From positions 1 to 17,878 of the forward strand of contig CAMWXM010000025.1 of the NCBI GenBank assembly GCA_947178195.1: DNA of 17,878 nt, written 5' to 3'. The notes under the pieces were generated by a model, which ran no database searches, was not told where the DNA came from, and saw only the letters and a list, made by a program, of their open reading frames with translations. The translations under genes and the position numbers were made by a program. This DNA comes from an uncultured Ruminococcus sp. GTDB lineage: Bacteria; Bacillota; Clostridia; Oscillospirales; Ruminococcaceae. How positions within the stretch are numbered: the stretch's first letter is position 1; each line of letters begins with the position of its first letter. Positions 1 to 6,031 of the stretch are shown piece after piece.

Positions 1-1
1 G

Positions 2-256
2 ATATGCGGCACAGGCATCGGAATGTCTATGGCTGCAAATAAATTCAAGGGTATTCGTGCAGCCCTTTGCAGCGAGACCTATTCTGCTAAATACACCCGT
101 TTGCATAACAACGCAAATATTCTGTGCATGGGAGCAAGAGCGATAGGTTCGGGTCTTGCAATGGAAATCGTGGAGGTTTTTCTTAATACCGAATTTGAGG
201 GAGGCCGCCACCAGAGAAGGATCGAACTTATTGAAGATATTGAAAACAATAATTAA
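2..256 (+). CDS. rpiB: Ribose-5-phosphate isomerase B (RpiB), C-terminal part, truncated by the window edge
   Basis: RpiB interconverts ribose 5-phosphate and ribulose 5-phosphate in the cytoplasmic non-oxidative pentose phosphate pathway. The open frame runs in from the left edge, so the real start lies outside the window. The first visible residues carry the family signature ICGTGIG, whose Cys and Thr correspond to the catalytic Cys66/Thr68 region of the E. coli enzyme. It continues with the AAN-x-FKGIRAAL block and the NNANILCMGARAIG block typical of RpiB C-termini. About 84 residues are visible of a family length near 145-150, so roughly the first 60 are missing. The stop is 17 bases before upp. 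The rpiB and upp genes are also close neighbours in Bacillus (with glyA between them), so a shared transcript feeding ribose-phosphate and PRPP-linked metabolism is likely. An ATG at 23 is an internal methionine, not the start. Confidence 0.93.
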   Translation: MCGTGIGMSMAANKFKGIRAALCSETYSAKYTRLHNNANILCMGARAIGSGLAMEIVEVFLNTEFEGGRHQRRIELIEDIENNN

Positions 257-273
257 TTAAAGGAGTAACTAAT

Positions 274-900
274 ATGGCAGGATTACATTTAATTGAACAT
301 CCGCTTATTCAGCATAAGATCTCATTACTCAGAGACAAGAATACTGGGGTTAAGGAATTTCGTGAGCTGACCTCTGAAACGGCAATGCTTATATGCTACG
401 AGGCCACAAGAGACCTTCCGCTGAAAGAAGTCGAAATAACAACTCCCCTTGCAGTTGCAAAAACAAAAATAATTTCCGGCAGAAAGCTTGCCATTGTTCC
501 TATTTTAAGGGCAGGTCTGGGAATGATAGAAGGTGTAACAAGCCTTGTTCCGGCTGCTAAAATCGGACATCTGGGCATATTCAGAGACGGAGAAAACAAC
601 GCTGTTCAGTACTACTGCAAGCTTCCAGAGGATATTTCAGAAAGAGACGTAATTGCTATTGACCCAATGCTTGCAACCGGCTCTACAGCAGTTCATGCTA
701 TTGACAAGATAAAAGAGTACGGAGTTAAAAATATTAAGTTTATGTGTATTATTGCTTCTCCTGAAGGACTGGACAAGCTTATGACCGCACACCCTGATAT
801 TGACATATATTGCGGCGTTAAGGATCTGGGTCTTAATGAGGAAAAATATATTATACCCGGTCTTGGCGATGCCGGCGACAGAATTTTTGGTACAAAATAA
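274..900 (+). CDS. upp: Uracil phosphoribosyltransferase
   Basis: Upp makes UMP and pyrophosphate from uracil and PRPP in the cytoplasmic pyrimidine salvage pathway. The 208-residue length matches the family (about 209). The PRPP-binding loop is DPMLATGS at residues 130-137, preceded by IAI and followed by TAVHAI. The C-terminal uracil-binding segment PGLGDAGDRIFGT is intact. Other family blocks are visible: RDKNTGVKEFREL near residues 20-32, and VPILRAGLGM at about 75-84. A clear AAAGGAG ribosome site precedes the ATG by about 8 bases. It lies 17 bases after rpiB, and a hairpin terminator begins two bases after its stop, so it is the last gene of its transcript. The family consensus ATGG(S/T) reads ATGST here, a minor variation. 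Confidence 0.97.
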   Translation: MAGLHLIEHPLIQHKISLLRDKNTGVKEFRELTSETAMLICYEATRDLPLKEVEITTPLAVAKTKIISGRKLAIVPILRAGLGMIEGVTSLVPAAKIGHLGIFRDGENNAVQYYCKLPEDISERDVIAIDPMLATGSTAVHAIDKIKEYGVKNIKFMCIIASPEGLDKLMTAHPDIDIYCGVKDLGLNEEKYIIPGLGDAGDRIFGTK

Positions 901-901
901 T

Positions 902-944
902 AAAATACCGTAAAAAACAGTACAAATGTTTTTTACGGTATTTT
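902..944. terminator. Bidirectional intrinsic terminator between convergent upp and eno
   Basis: A perfect 18-bp inverted repeat (902-919 paired with 927-944, core ATACCGT/ACGGTAT) encloses a 7-base loop. Both ends are A/T runs, so the RNA has a U-tract in either direction. It sits between the stop of upp on the plus strand and the stop of eno on the minus strand, and so can end both transcripts. Confidence 0.92.
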
Positions 945-961
945 TATAACATTTTACAATA

Positions 962-2224
962 TTATTGCAGCTTATTAAATTTAGTCAATCCGCTTTCAGC
1001 ACCGATTCTAAGCAGACGGTTATATTTTGAAACTCTGTCTGAACGGCAGGGAGCGCCGGTTTTGATTTGTCCCGCATTAGTACCTACCGCAAGATCAGCT
1101 ATAGTCGTATCCTCTGTTTCGCCGCTTCTGTGAGAAATTACGGCTCTATAGCCTGCTGAGCGAGCCATTTTTATAGCGTCAAGAGTTTCGGTGAGAGTTC
1201 CTATCTGGTTGAATTTAATCAAAATTGCATTTGCTGCATTTTCCTTGATGCCTCTTGAAAGACGCTTCGTATCAGTAACAAACAAATCGTCTCCCACAAG
1301 CTGTATTTTCTTTCCCAATGATGAAGTAAGCCTTGTCCACCCCTGCCAGTCGTCCTCTCCCAAAGGATCTTCAATAGAGATAATAGGGTATTTTTCCACA
1401 AGCCTGTTCCAGTATGAAATAAGCTCATCTGAGGTATATACCTCTCCCCTTTTGGGCAGATGATAGCTACCGTCCTGATACCATTCGCTGCTTGCCGCAT
1501 CAAGAGCTATCTTGACCGTTTCAGTATCGTATCCGGCTTGTGCTATCGCTTCGAGAATACACTCGACGGCCTCCTCGTCACTATTTAAATTAGGCGCAAA
1601 TCCCCCTTCATCTCCTACCGCAACAGAAAGACCCTTTTTACGAAGCACATTTTTAAGATGGTGATAAACCTCAGTACCGATACGCAAAGCCTCTGAAAAG
1701 GTAGACGCTCCCACAGGCATTATCATAAATTCCTGAATGTCAATATTATTTGAAGCATGAGCTCCGCCGTTTAAAATATTCATCATGGGAACAGGCATAA
1801 TATCCGCCGAAACGCCGCCGATATATTTATAAAGCGGCATTTTGTAATGAATAGCGGCAGCTTTTGCAAGAGCTAGCGAAACCGCAAGAATGGCATTTGC
1901 GCCCAGATTAGATTTATTTTCGGTACCGTCCATTTCACAGAGCATACTGTCTATTCTGCCCTGGTCAATGGTTTTTGCGTCTATCATTGCTTTTCGTATC
2001 ACTGAATTTACATTATTAACAGCCTTTGTAACGCCGTTTCCAAGAAACCTATCCTTGTCATTATCACGCAGTTCAACGGCTTCGTGAATGCCCGTAGACG
2101 CTCCTGAGGGAACGCTTGCAATACCAACGCTTCCGTCTGATAATAAGACTTCTGATTTTACCGTAGGATTTCCTCTTGAATCAAGTATTTCATAACCTCT
2201 TACATATTCTACTCTTATTCCCAT
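962..2224 (-). CDS. eno: Enolase (phosphopyruvate hydratase)
   Basis: Enolase converts 2-phosphoglycerate to phosphoenolpyruvate in glycolysis. The 420-residue protein is slightly shorter than the usual ~430 but complete. It shows EILDSRGNPTV at residues 12-22, the mobile loop SGASTG at 40-45, GGAHA around His155, GDEGGF with the acid Glu206, and the magnesium ligands Asp242, Glu285 (in SIEDP) and Asp312 (in GDDLFVT). The base Lys337 is in LIKFNQIG, and the SHRSGETED block begins near 364. The ATG follows directly on the TAA stop of the rubrerythrin gene with no intervening base, and its GGGAGG ribosome site lies inside that gene, so translation is probably coupled. No other glycolytic gene is nearby. 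Residues such as Gly289 (family usually Ala) and Phe338 (usually Val) are slight departures. The unusual location would fit a second enolase copy, but that cannot be judged here. Confidence 0.96.
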   Translation of the reverse strand: MGIRVEYVRGYEILDSRGNPTVKSEVLLSDGSVGIASVPSGASTGIHEAVELRDNDKDRFLGNGVTKAVNNVNSVIRKAMIDAKTIDQGRIDSMLCEMDGTENKSNLGANAILAVSLALAKAAAIHYKMPLYKYIGGVSADIMPVPMMNILNGGAHASNNIDIQEFMIMPVGASTFSEALRIGTEVYHHLKNVLRKKGLSVAVGDEGGFAPNLNSDEEAVECILEAIAQAGYDTETVKIALDAASSEWYQDGSYHLPKRGEVYTSDELISYWNRLVEKYPIISIEDPLGEDDWQGWTRLTSSLGKKIQLVGDDLFVTDTKRLSRGIKENAANAILIKFNQIGTLTETLDAIKMARSAGYRAVISHRSGETEDTTIADLAVGTNAGQIKTGAPCRSDRVSKYNRLLRIGAESGLTKFNKLQ

Positions 2225-2833
2225 TTAATTTTTTCCTCCCTGTTTTGAAGTATATGGAGCAAGGGAAACTCTGATAAAATATCCCTGCGCATGATTGCAT
2301 ACTGGACAGGCTTTAGGCGCTTCCGAGCTTCTGACAATATTTCCACAATTCAAGCACATCCACTCTTCCTCAACATCAGAAACGAATAATTTTTCCTGTT
2401 CCATAAGGTCGGCGAAGGCTTTGAATCTCTGAGCATGAGTTTTTTCGATTTCCGCTATCGCTTTGAATTTTGCACCGATATTTGTAAATCCTTCGCTGTT
2501 GGCAATGGCTGCAAAATCAGGATAAACAGGGTCAAATTCTTCATTTTCATTATGCTCGGCAGACCGCAGAAGCTTTAGCACATCGTCGTATACGTCCACT
2601 GGATAAGCTCCGTCCGCTTTAATATTTTCACCGGTCAGTTCCTTTAAAAAATCATAAAAAACTTTAGCATGCGCAAGCTCCTGTTCAGCAGTAAACTTAA
2701 ATACAGATTCTATTACGTATAACTTCTTTGAAGCCGCCGTCTCCGCCGCTAATGTATATCTGTTTCGGGCCTGGCTTTCTCCGGCAAACGATCTCATAAG
2801 ATTAATTTTCGTCTGACTTTCACTAAGATTCAT
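2225..2833 (-). CDS. rbr: Rubrerythrin (diiron peroxidase with rubredoxin domain)
   Basis: Rubrerythrins reduce hydrogen peroxide to water in the cytoplasm of anaerobes. The N-terminal four-helix ferritin-like domain (about residues 1-145) carries the diiron ligands in the expected pattern: Glu19 in AGES, the ExxH pair Glu52/His55, Glu93 and Glu96, Glu114 near SEGF, and the ExxH pair Glu130/His133. The C-terminal rubredoxin-like iron site is Cys160-x2-Cys163 and Cys176-x2-Cys179. The length (202) is normal for a classical rubrerythrin. An AAAGGAGG ribosome site precedes the ATG. Its stop abuts the eno start, so the two genes form an operon pairing oxidative-stress defence with glycolysis. I see no convincing promoter or PerR box upstream. 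Confidence 0.96.
   Translation of the reverse strand: MNLSESQTKINLMRSFAGESQARNRYTLAAETAASKKLYVIESVFKFTAEQELAHAKVFYDFLKELTGENIKADGAYPVDVYDDVLKLLRSAEHNENEEFDPVYPDFAAIANSEGFTNIGAKFKAIAEIEKTHAQRFKAFADLMEQEKLFVSDVEEEWMCLNCGNIVRSSEAPKACPVCNHAQGYFIRVSLAPYTSKQGGKN
2235..2240 (-). promoter_or_regulatory. Enolase ribosome binding site inside the rubrerythrin gene
   Basis: Read on the minus strand, GGGAGG lies within the last codons of rubrerythrin and 10 bases before the enolase ATG at 2224. Because the upstream stop TAA is directly followed by that ATG, ribosomes finishing rubrerythrin are positioned to restart on enolase. This supports the chosen start and translational coupling. Confidence 0.75.
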
Positions 2834-2911
2834 TGAAATTTCCTCCTTTTATTCTGAGCAATTTATTCACTCTATGACTATTATTTTACACTCAATGGAG
2901 ATTTATTCATT

Positions 2912-2950
2912 TTAAAATAAAAATCTCTCCATTTTTTCAGGAGAGATTTT
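2912..2950 (-). terminator. Intrinsic terminator after the PAP2 phosphatase gene
   Basis: On the minus strand a perfect 11-bp stem (AAAATCTCTCC at 2950-2940 in transcript order, its partner at 2930-2920) closes a 9-base loop and runs into a T-rich tail at 2919-2912. It starts ten bases after the PAP2 stop and separates the phosphatase operon from the rubrerythrin-enolase operon. Confidence 0.85.
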
Positions 2951-2959
2951 CAAATTTAT

Positions 2960-3502
2960 TTATGAATCTGTATGGTTCCGCCCTATCCTCTTGCCTAAAA
3001 ACAATATCGTAAGGCTGATGACCATTCCGAGGATAACCGAAGCCAGTATGTCTGTAGGAAAATGCACATAAAGATACAATCTTGAAAAAGCTATAATAGC
3101 GGCTAACGGTATAGCAAAAAATCCGTTTTTCCAATTTGCAGCCGTCATTATAATCGCACCGATAACGGACGCCAAAGTATGCCCTGAAGGGAAAGAATAA
3201 TCAGTCGGATTTTCAATAAGAAGCGGTACGGATTCCAGCCAGCATGGTCTTGGACGCATTATAATATTTTTCAATGCAAGGTTTCCTATCAGTACCCCTA
3301 AAAGCATAGCGATAAGCATAAGAATACCATATCTTCTGTACTTCTTCCTGATTATTAAAATAACGGCAAATACTATCCAGATAAACCCTACTTCGCCAAG
3401 ATATGTAATCACAGGCATTACCTTATCAAGAAAACCACAGGAAAAACTATCTCGGATAAAATCAAGAATAAAAAAATCAAACTTATAAATACTGTCTGTC
3501 AT
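2960..3502 (-). CDS. PAP2-family membrane phosphatase (lipid/undecaprenyl-phosphate phosphatase type)
   Basis: PAP2 enzymes dephosphorylate lipid phosphates or pyrophosphates at the membrane. All three family motifs are present: Lys78-x6-Arg85-Pro (motif 1), PSGH at residues 105-108 with the catalytic His108, and Ser140-Arg-x5-His147-x3-Asp151 (motif 3, nucleophile His147). Hydrophobic segments near residues 30-52, 59-77, 110-122, 127-142 and 150-169 fit the usual multi-pass fold. The 180-residue length is typical. I chose the ATG at 3502 because a weak GTGGG ribosome site lies about 9 bases upstream. A TTG at 3511 would add three residues but leaves no room for a ribosome site. The gene begins 5 bases after the metallophosphoesterase stop and is cotranscribed with it. 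The substrate cannot be named from sequence: undecaprenyl pyrophosphate or phosphatidylglycerophosphate are possible. Confidence 0.92.
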   Translation of the reverse strand: MTDSIYKFDFFILDFIRDSFSCGFLDKVMPVITYLGEVGFIWIVFAVILIIRKKYRRYGILMLIAMLLGVLIGNLALKNIIMRPRPCWLESVPLLIENPTDYSFPSGHTLASVIGAIIMTAANWKNGFFAIPLAAIIAFSRLYLYVHFPTDILASVILGMVISLTILFLGKRIGRNHTDS

Positions 3503-3507
3503 AAAAA

Positions 3508-4620
3508 TCAACCCACATCTATCATCACATATTCCGATTTACAGCCGGTTTTAAACTGTATCGACCAATCTGAAATACCGGAGGTTACTATGAAATTTGT
3601 ATTGTTTATTTTTTCGATTCCATAAGCCAGATCATTTTCGCCTATAAGCTCGCCTACACGGTTAATAGGAATAAGCTGCCCTCCGTGAGTGTGTCCAGAA
3701 AGCACCAGATCTGCCGCTGTTTCCGCCTGAGCGTCAAATTCGTGTGGCTGATGATCCATAACTATTATGTATTTGCTATTGTCAAGACCTTCTAAAAGAT
3801 CTGCTGTAGTAAGCCTTCCGCTGCCATTCTGCTCTTCTGAGCGGTCCTTTCTTCCCACAATATAAAAGCGGTCGTCTATCAAAATCGATTCATCTTCCAA
3901 AACCGTTACATTATTTTTTTCAAGCTGCTCTGTCAGTTCATTTCCATCGTATCCACGGCTTTCATTATTGTAATAACCCTTGTCATGATTTCCAAAGCAA
4001 TAATAAATGCCATACTTTATATTCGTGTTCCCAAGAGCGGCACAGGCGTCAAGCATATCCTCCTTTGATGTGGAATCGTCTACAAAATCTCCGGTAATAA
4101 GCAGAACGTCCGGATTCTGCTTTTCTATTCTGCTTAAATATTCTCCGAATTCTTTTCCGCTGAATGAAGTTCCTACATGAGAATCGGCAAGCTGAGCTAT
4201 CCTGAGTCTTCCCACAGACTTTTCTGTAGTAAGGTTATAGTTGGTCTGGCTTACGCAATGGAGCAGAAACCAACCAACAGTTAAATAAACCACCGATGAG
4301 CATATAGCCGATAAACCGGCATAATAATATTTAAAATCCTTTTTGCGCAACTTTTTTATAATGAAAAAAACCAGATCCGATAAAAGCCAGAAAGCAGCCA
4401 GATGCAGCAGACAAATAACCGCATTTACAAAATTCATAGTAATACATATGACCGCAAATATTACGGCTATCGGTATCAAAGAAAAAATTATAAGGCGTTT
4501 TTTGCTTCCCTTTGAAATATTTTTAATAATGCTGAACCGACCGAAGCGGCCGCATAAATATGCCAATCCTGCTCCTGCCGCTCCCAAAACCAAAACTAAA
4601 ATAATTATCCAGATATGCAT
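3508..4620 (-). CDS. Membrane-anchored metallophosphoesterase (YkuE/YaeI-like)
   Basis: This is a calcineurin-like metallophosphoesterase with a four-segment membrane domain ahead of the catalytic domain. Hydrophobic segments are at about residues 2-22, 43-62, 66-87 and 100-121. The dinuclear metal site follows: Asp146-x-His148 (ADSH), GDFVD with Asp178, GNHD at 210-213, His290 in MDHQP, and GHTHGGQ at 309-315. The GHTHGGQ ending is characteristic of the YkuE/YaeI subgroup, some members of which have been linked to lipid-phosphate or UDP-diacylglucosamine-type hydrolysis. The substrate here is unknown. The ATG has a GAAGGGAG ribosome site about 7 bases upstream. It is the first gene of a two-gene operon with the PAP2 phosphatase, which suggests both act on membrane-lipid phosphates. 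Confidence 0.92.
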   Translation of the reverse strand: MHIWIIILVLVLGAAGAGLAYLCGRFGRFSIIKNISKGSKKRLIIFSLIPIAVIFAVICITMNFVNAVICLLHLAAFWLLSDLVFFIIKKLRKKDFKYYYAGLSAICSSVVYLTVGWFLLHCVSQTNYNLTTEKSVGRLRIAQLADSHVGTSFSGKEFGEYLSRIEKQNPDVLLITGDFVDDSTSKEDMLDACAALGNTNIKYGIYYCFGNHDKGYYNNESRGYDGNELTEQLEKNNVTVLEDESILIDDRFYIVGRKDRSEEQNGSGRLTTADLLEGLDNSKYIIVMDHQPHEFDAQAETAADLVLSGHTHGGQLIPINRVGELIGENDLAYGIEKINNTNFIVTSGISDWSIQFKTGCKSEYVMIDVG

Positions 4621-4650
4621 TTTAATTCTCCCTTCATAAGACTAAAATAG

Positions 4651-4678
4651 TTTATACGTTTTACATAATGTCCATCAA
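4651..4678 (-). promoter_or_regulatory. Likely promoter of the metallophosphoesterase-PAP2 operon
   Basis: On the minus strand TTGATG (4678-4673) and TATAAA (4656-4651) are separated by 16 bases. The predicted start near 4645 leaves a short leader containing the GAAGGGAG ribosome site. The match is fair rather than strong. Confidence 0.5.
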
Positions 4679-4705
4679 TTGTTATCAAATTAATTTTTAT
4701 GGAAT

Positions 4706-4717
4706 AATTGTACAATT
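4706..4717. repeat. 12-bp perfect palindrome between divergent promoters
   Basis: AATTGTACAATT reads the same on both strands. It lies 14 bases upstream of the -35 box at 4732 and about 28 bases upstream of the putative minus-strand promoter at 4678. A repressor or activator site serving one or both units is possible. At this A/T content a chance 12-bp palindrome cannot be excluded. Confidence 0.4.
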
Positions 4718-4731
4718 GCGACAAATTTCTC

Positions 4732-4760
4732 TTGACAAGTAAGAAAAAGTATGATAGAAT
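4732..4760 (+). promoter_or_regulatory. Near-consensus sigma-A promoter for an orphan transcript
   Basis: TTGACA (4732-4737), a 17-base spacer and TAGAAT (4755-4760) match the housekeeping consensus at 11 of 12 positions. The predicted start is around 4767. No protein-coding gene lies downstream on this strand before the terminator at 4938-4972. Confidence 0.8.
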
Positions 4761-4766
4761 TAATGA

Positions 4767-4972
4767 TGAAAACTCACGTTTAACTATAGGCAATATTACC
4801 TATAATTAATATTTAAAAATAGTTATAGATTGATTTAAAGAAAACAATATAGATTATCTTAAATTTTCACGCTTTACAGTAGCATTGATAATCAGCTAAA
4901 TTCACTAAATCCTCAAAATAATATAGTTCCCCTCACGAAACTCCCTGTCACTAAACGACAGGGAGTTTTTTT
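4767..4972 (+). ncRNA. Candidate small noncoding RNA, about 205 nt, no known family recognised
   Basis: This interval runs from the predicted start of a strong promoter to the end of a strong terminator on the same strand, in the 373-base gap between two leftward genes (4621-4993). No reading frame longer than a few codons starts inside it. Several stems are visible by eye: TATAGG/CCTATA (4785-4790 with 4799-4804), an alternative TAACTAT/ATAGTTA pairing (4781-4787 with 4819-4825), GATTATC/GATAATC (4852-4858 with 4887-4893), and the terminator stem. The first two are mutually exclusive and could form a switch. The motif CTCACG occurs twice (4772-4777 and 4932-4937). Size and A/T-richness would be compatible with a 6S-like or regulatory RNA, but I could not recognise a family. 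Confidence 0.55.
4938..4972 (+). terminator. Strong intrinsic terminator of the candidate small RNA
   Basis: A perfect 12-bp stem (4938-4949 with 4957-4968, core CTCCCTGTC/GACAGGGAG) has a 7-base loop and is followed by T residues to 4972 on the plus strand. On the minus strand the stem is followed by CGTGAGG rather than a T-run, so it serves the plus strand. Confidence 0.85.
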
Positions 4973-4993
4973 GGTTGAGAATTATTCTCCACT

Positions 4994-5359
4994 TCACGTG
5001 ATCTGTCTGCGCTCCAGCTCCCAGTAATAACGCCGTCCGGATACGGGAAAATCATTCATTATCCCATGCTCTGGGTCGTAAAATTTACCATCGAAAAAAA
5101 GCGACCAATGCCAGCATCTCGGCGTTTCAAGACTTAACAGGCAAAATCCAGGCAGCTGGCTTTTATCATTGACCTGAACCCTTTCATCAGATATGTATAT
5201 CCCGAATTTTCTGAAGGTACTTTTCATTTCCTTTAAATCAGTTTCTCTTTCATTGCCCAGATATTCAATAATTTCATCTACAGTTTTATCAAGAGCCATC
5301 GCCAGCACCGCCTGTCCGCACTGAAGCTCCGTAGGCTCATGTATATATTTGATTTCCAT
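4994..5359 (-). CDS. Small C39-like (papain-fold) protein, possible cysteine peptidase
   Basis: The 121-residue protein has the layout of a stand-alone C39-like cysteine peptidase domain. Cys14 sits in LQCGQAVLAMAL, matching the CGxAxLAM helix of that fold, followed by His84 in CWHWSLFFDG and Asp95 in FYDPEHG. These are the positions expected for a Cys-His-Asp triad. The oxyanion-hole Gln that normally precedes the Cys by six residues is Glu8 here; Gln13 is adjacent to the Cys instead, so activity is uncertain. There is no signal peptide or membrane segment, so it should be cytoplasmic. The ATG has a GGAG site 7 bases upstream. It lies 55 bases downstream of the dCMP deaminase gene on the same strand and is probably cotranscribed. 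No transporter, bacteriocin precursor or toxin partner is nearby, which argues against a bacteriocin-leader peptidase. Confidence 0.75.
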   Translation of the reverse strand: MEIKYIHEPTELQCGQAVLAMALDKTVDEIIEYLGNERETDLKEMKSTFRKFGIYISDERVQVNDKSQLPGFCLLSLETPRCWHWSLFFDGKFYDPEHGIMNDFPVSGRRYYWELERRQIT

Positions 5360-5378
5360 TTATCAACTCCATAAAAAT

Positions 5379-5407
5379 TTGACGTAATACCACCGGTGTG
5401 ATATAAT
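5379..5407 (+). promoter_or_regulatory. Near-consensus plus-strand promoter, antisense to the dCMP deaminase gene
   Basis: TTGACG (5379-5384), a 17-base spacer and a perfect TATAAT (5402-5407) lie in the 55-base gap between two leftward genes. The spacer holds the 8-bp palindrome CACCGGTG (5391-5398), placed where a repressor could block polymerase. Transcription would start near 5414 and run antisense through the dCMP deaminase gene toward rsmA. I see no plus-strand terminator in that gene. Confidence 0.6.
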
Positions 5408-5414
5408 AATTACA

Positions 5415-5900
5415 CTAATAATTTCCGTCCTGGACAAATTCATTTTTATCCAGCCAGTCGGACACAATGAAAATCGTATAATTATCCTTTGTATTGCGAA
5501 CAATAACCCTTTCAATACCTGCATTTATAATAAATCTCTTACACATTGAGCAAGGCTCGATCTCGCCGTCTATCTCCCCGGTTTTTGCATCGTGACATGC
5601 AAGGTAAATATCCGAGCCGATAAGGTCGGCTCTTGAGGCTGAAATGATTGCATTCTGTTCGGCATGAACCGAGCGGCACAGCTCATATCGCTGACCTTTG
5701 GGAATGTTCATTTCATCTCTGGCACAGCTTCCGTAATCGGAACAATTGATCTTTCCTCTTGGCGCACCGTTATATCCCGTAGAAATAATCTCATCATTTT
5801 TTACTACGATAGCGCCAAAATTTCTTCTTATGCAGGTGCTTCTTTCAAGAACGACTTCGGCAATATCGAGATAATAGTTTATTTTATCCCGTCTTTTCAT
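5415..5900 (-). CDS. Deoxycytidylate (dCMP) deaminase, ComEB type
   Basis: dCMP deaminase converts dCMP to dUMP, supplying thymidylate synthesis. The 161-residue protein has the cytidine-deaminase zinc site His79-Ala-Glu81 (with catalytic Glu81) and Pro116-Cys117-x2-Cys120. The N-terminal family blocks are STCIRRNFGAIVVK at 21-34 and TGYNGAPRG at 41-49. Extra cysteines at 53, 59 and 75, in the NC-x5-C-x15-C arrangement before the HAE, are common in this family. The ATG has a GAGGTG site 10 bases upstream and a good promoter at 5972-5944. The C39-like gene follows in the same direction. A plus-strand promoter just past its stop points antisense through the gene, so antisense control is possible. 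Bacillus comEB is the named relative, but the comE operon context is absent here. Confidence 0.93.
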   Translation of the reverse strand: MKRRDKINYYLDIAEVVLERSTCIRRNFGAIVVKNDEIISTGYNGAPRGKINCSDYGSCARDEMNIPKGQRYELCRSVHAEQNAIISASRADLIGSDIYLACHDAKTGEIDGEIEPCSMCKRFIINAGIERVIVRNTKDNYTIFIVSDWLDKNEFVQDGNY

Positions 5901-5943
5901 AAATAATATTCACCTCATAAAAATATTTTTTTTCTATAAAATA

Positions 5944-5972
5944 ATTATAATGCATAAGGAATGATTATGCAA
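5944..5972 (-). promoter_or_regulatory. Promoter of the dCMP deaminase gene
   Basis: On the minus strand TTGCAT (5972-5967), a 17-base spacer and a perfect TATAAT (5949-5944) predict a start near 5937, about 37 bases before the ATG. The inverted repeat at 5951-5971 fills the space between the two boxes. Confidence 0.75.
5951..5971. repeat. Inverted repeat, operator-like, within the dCMP deaminase promoter
   Basis: TGCATAA (5951-5957) and TTATGCA (5965-5971) form a perfect 7-bp inverted repeat with a 7-base gap, giving two half-sites about 14 bases apart, centre to centre. It overlaps the -35 box and spacer of the minus-strand promoter, a position suited to repression. It also lies just upstream of a TATAAT (5974-5979) that could serve as the -10 of rsmA, although that has only a poor -35. 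The sequence does not match the NrdR box consensus I know. Confidence 0.5.
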
Positions 5973-6031
5973 GTATAATATCTGAAATTAATACAAATGA
6001 TAAAAATAATCCCCTGAATGGAGAAAACATT

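Noticed and set aside
2894..2933. Second inverted repeat AATGGAGA/TCTCCATT upstream of rubrerythrin
   Set aside because: It shares its right arm with the stronger terminator stem at 2920-2950 and has a long A/T-rich gap, so it is probably a by-product of that terminator.
3503..3511. TTG start for the PAP2 gene overlapping the metallophosphoesterase stop
   Set aside because: No ribosome site fits the TTG; the ATG at 3502 has a plausible one and gives the usual family length.
4976..4990. Fur-like 7-1-7 inverted repeat (GAGAAT-T-ATTCTC core)
   Set aside because: It lies just past the stop of a leftward gene and after a rightward terminator, not in any promoter, and both half-sites differ from the Fur consensus.
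5614..5632. GC-rich hairpin (GAGCCGA/TCGGCTC) on the plus strand as a terminator for the antisense transcript
   Set aside because: No T-run follows, and it lies in conserved deaminase coding sequence.
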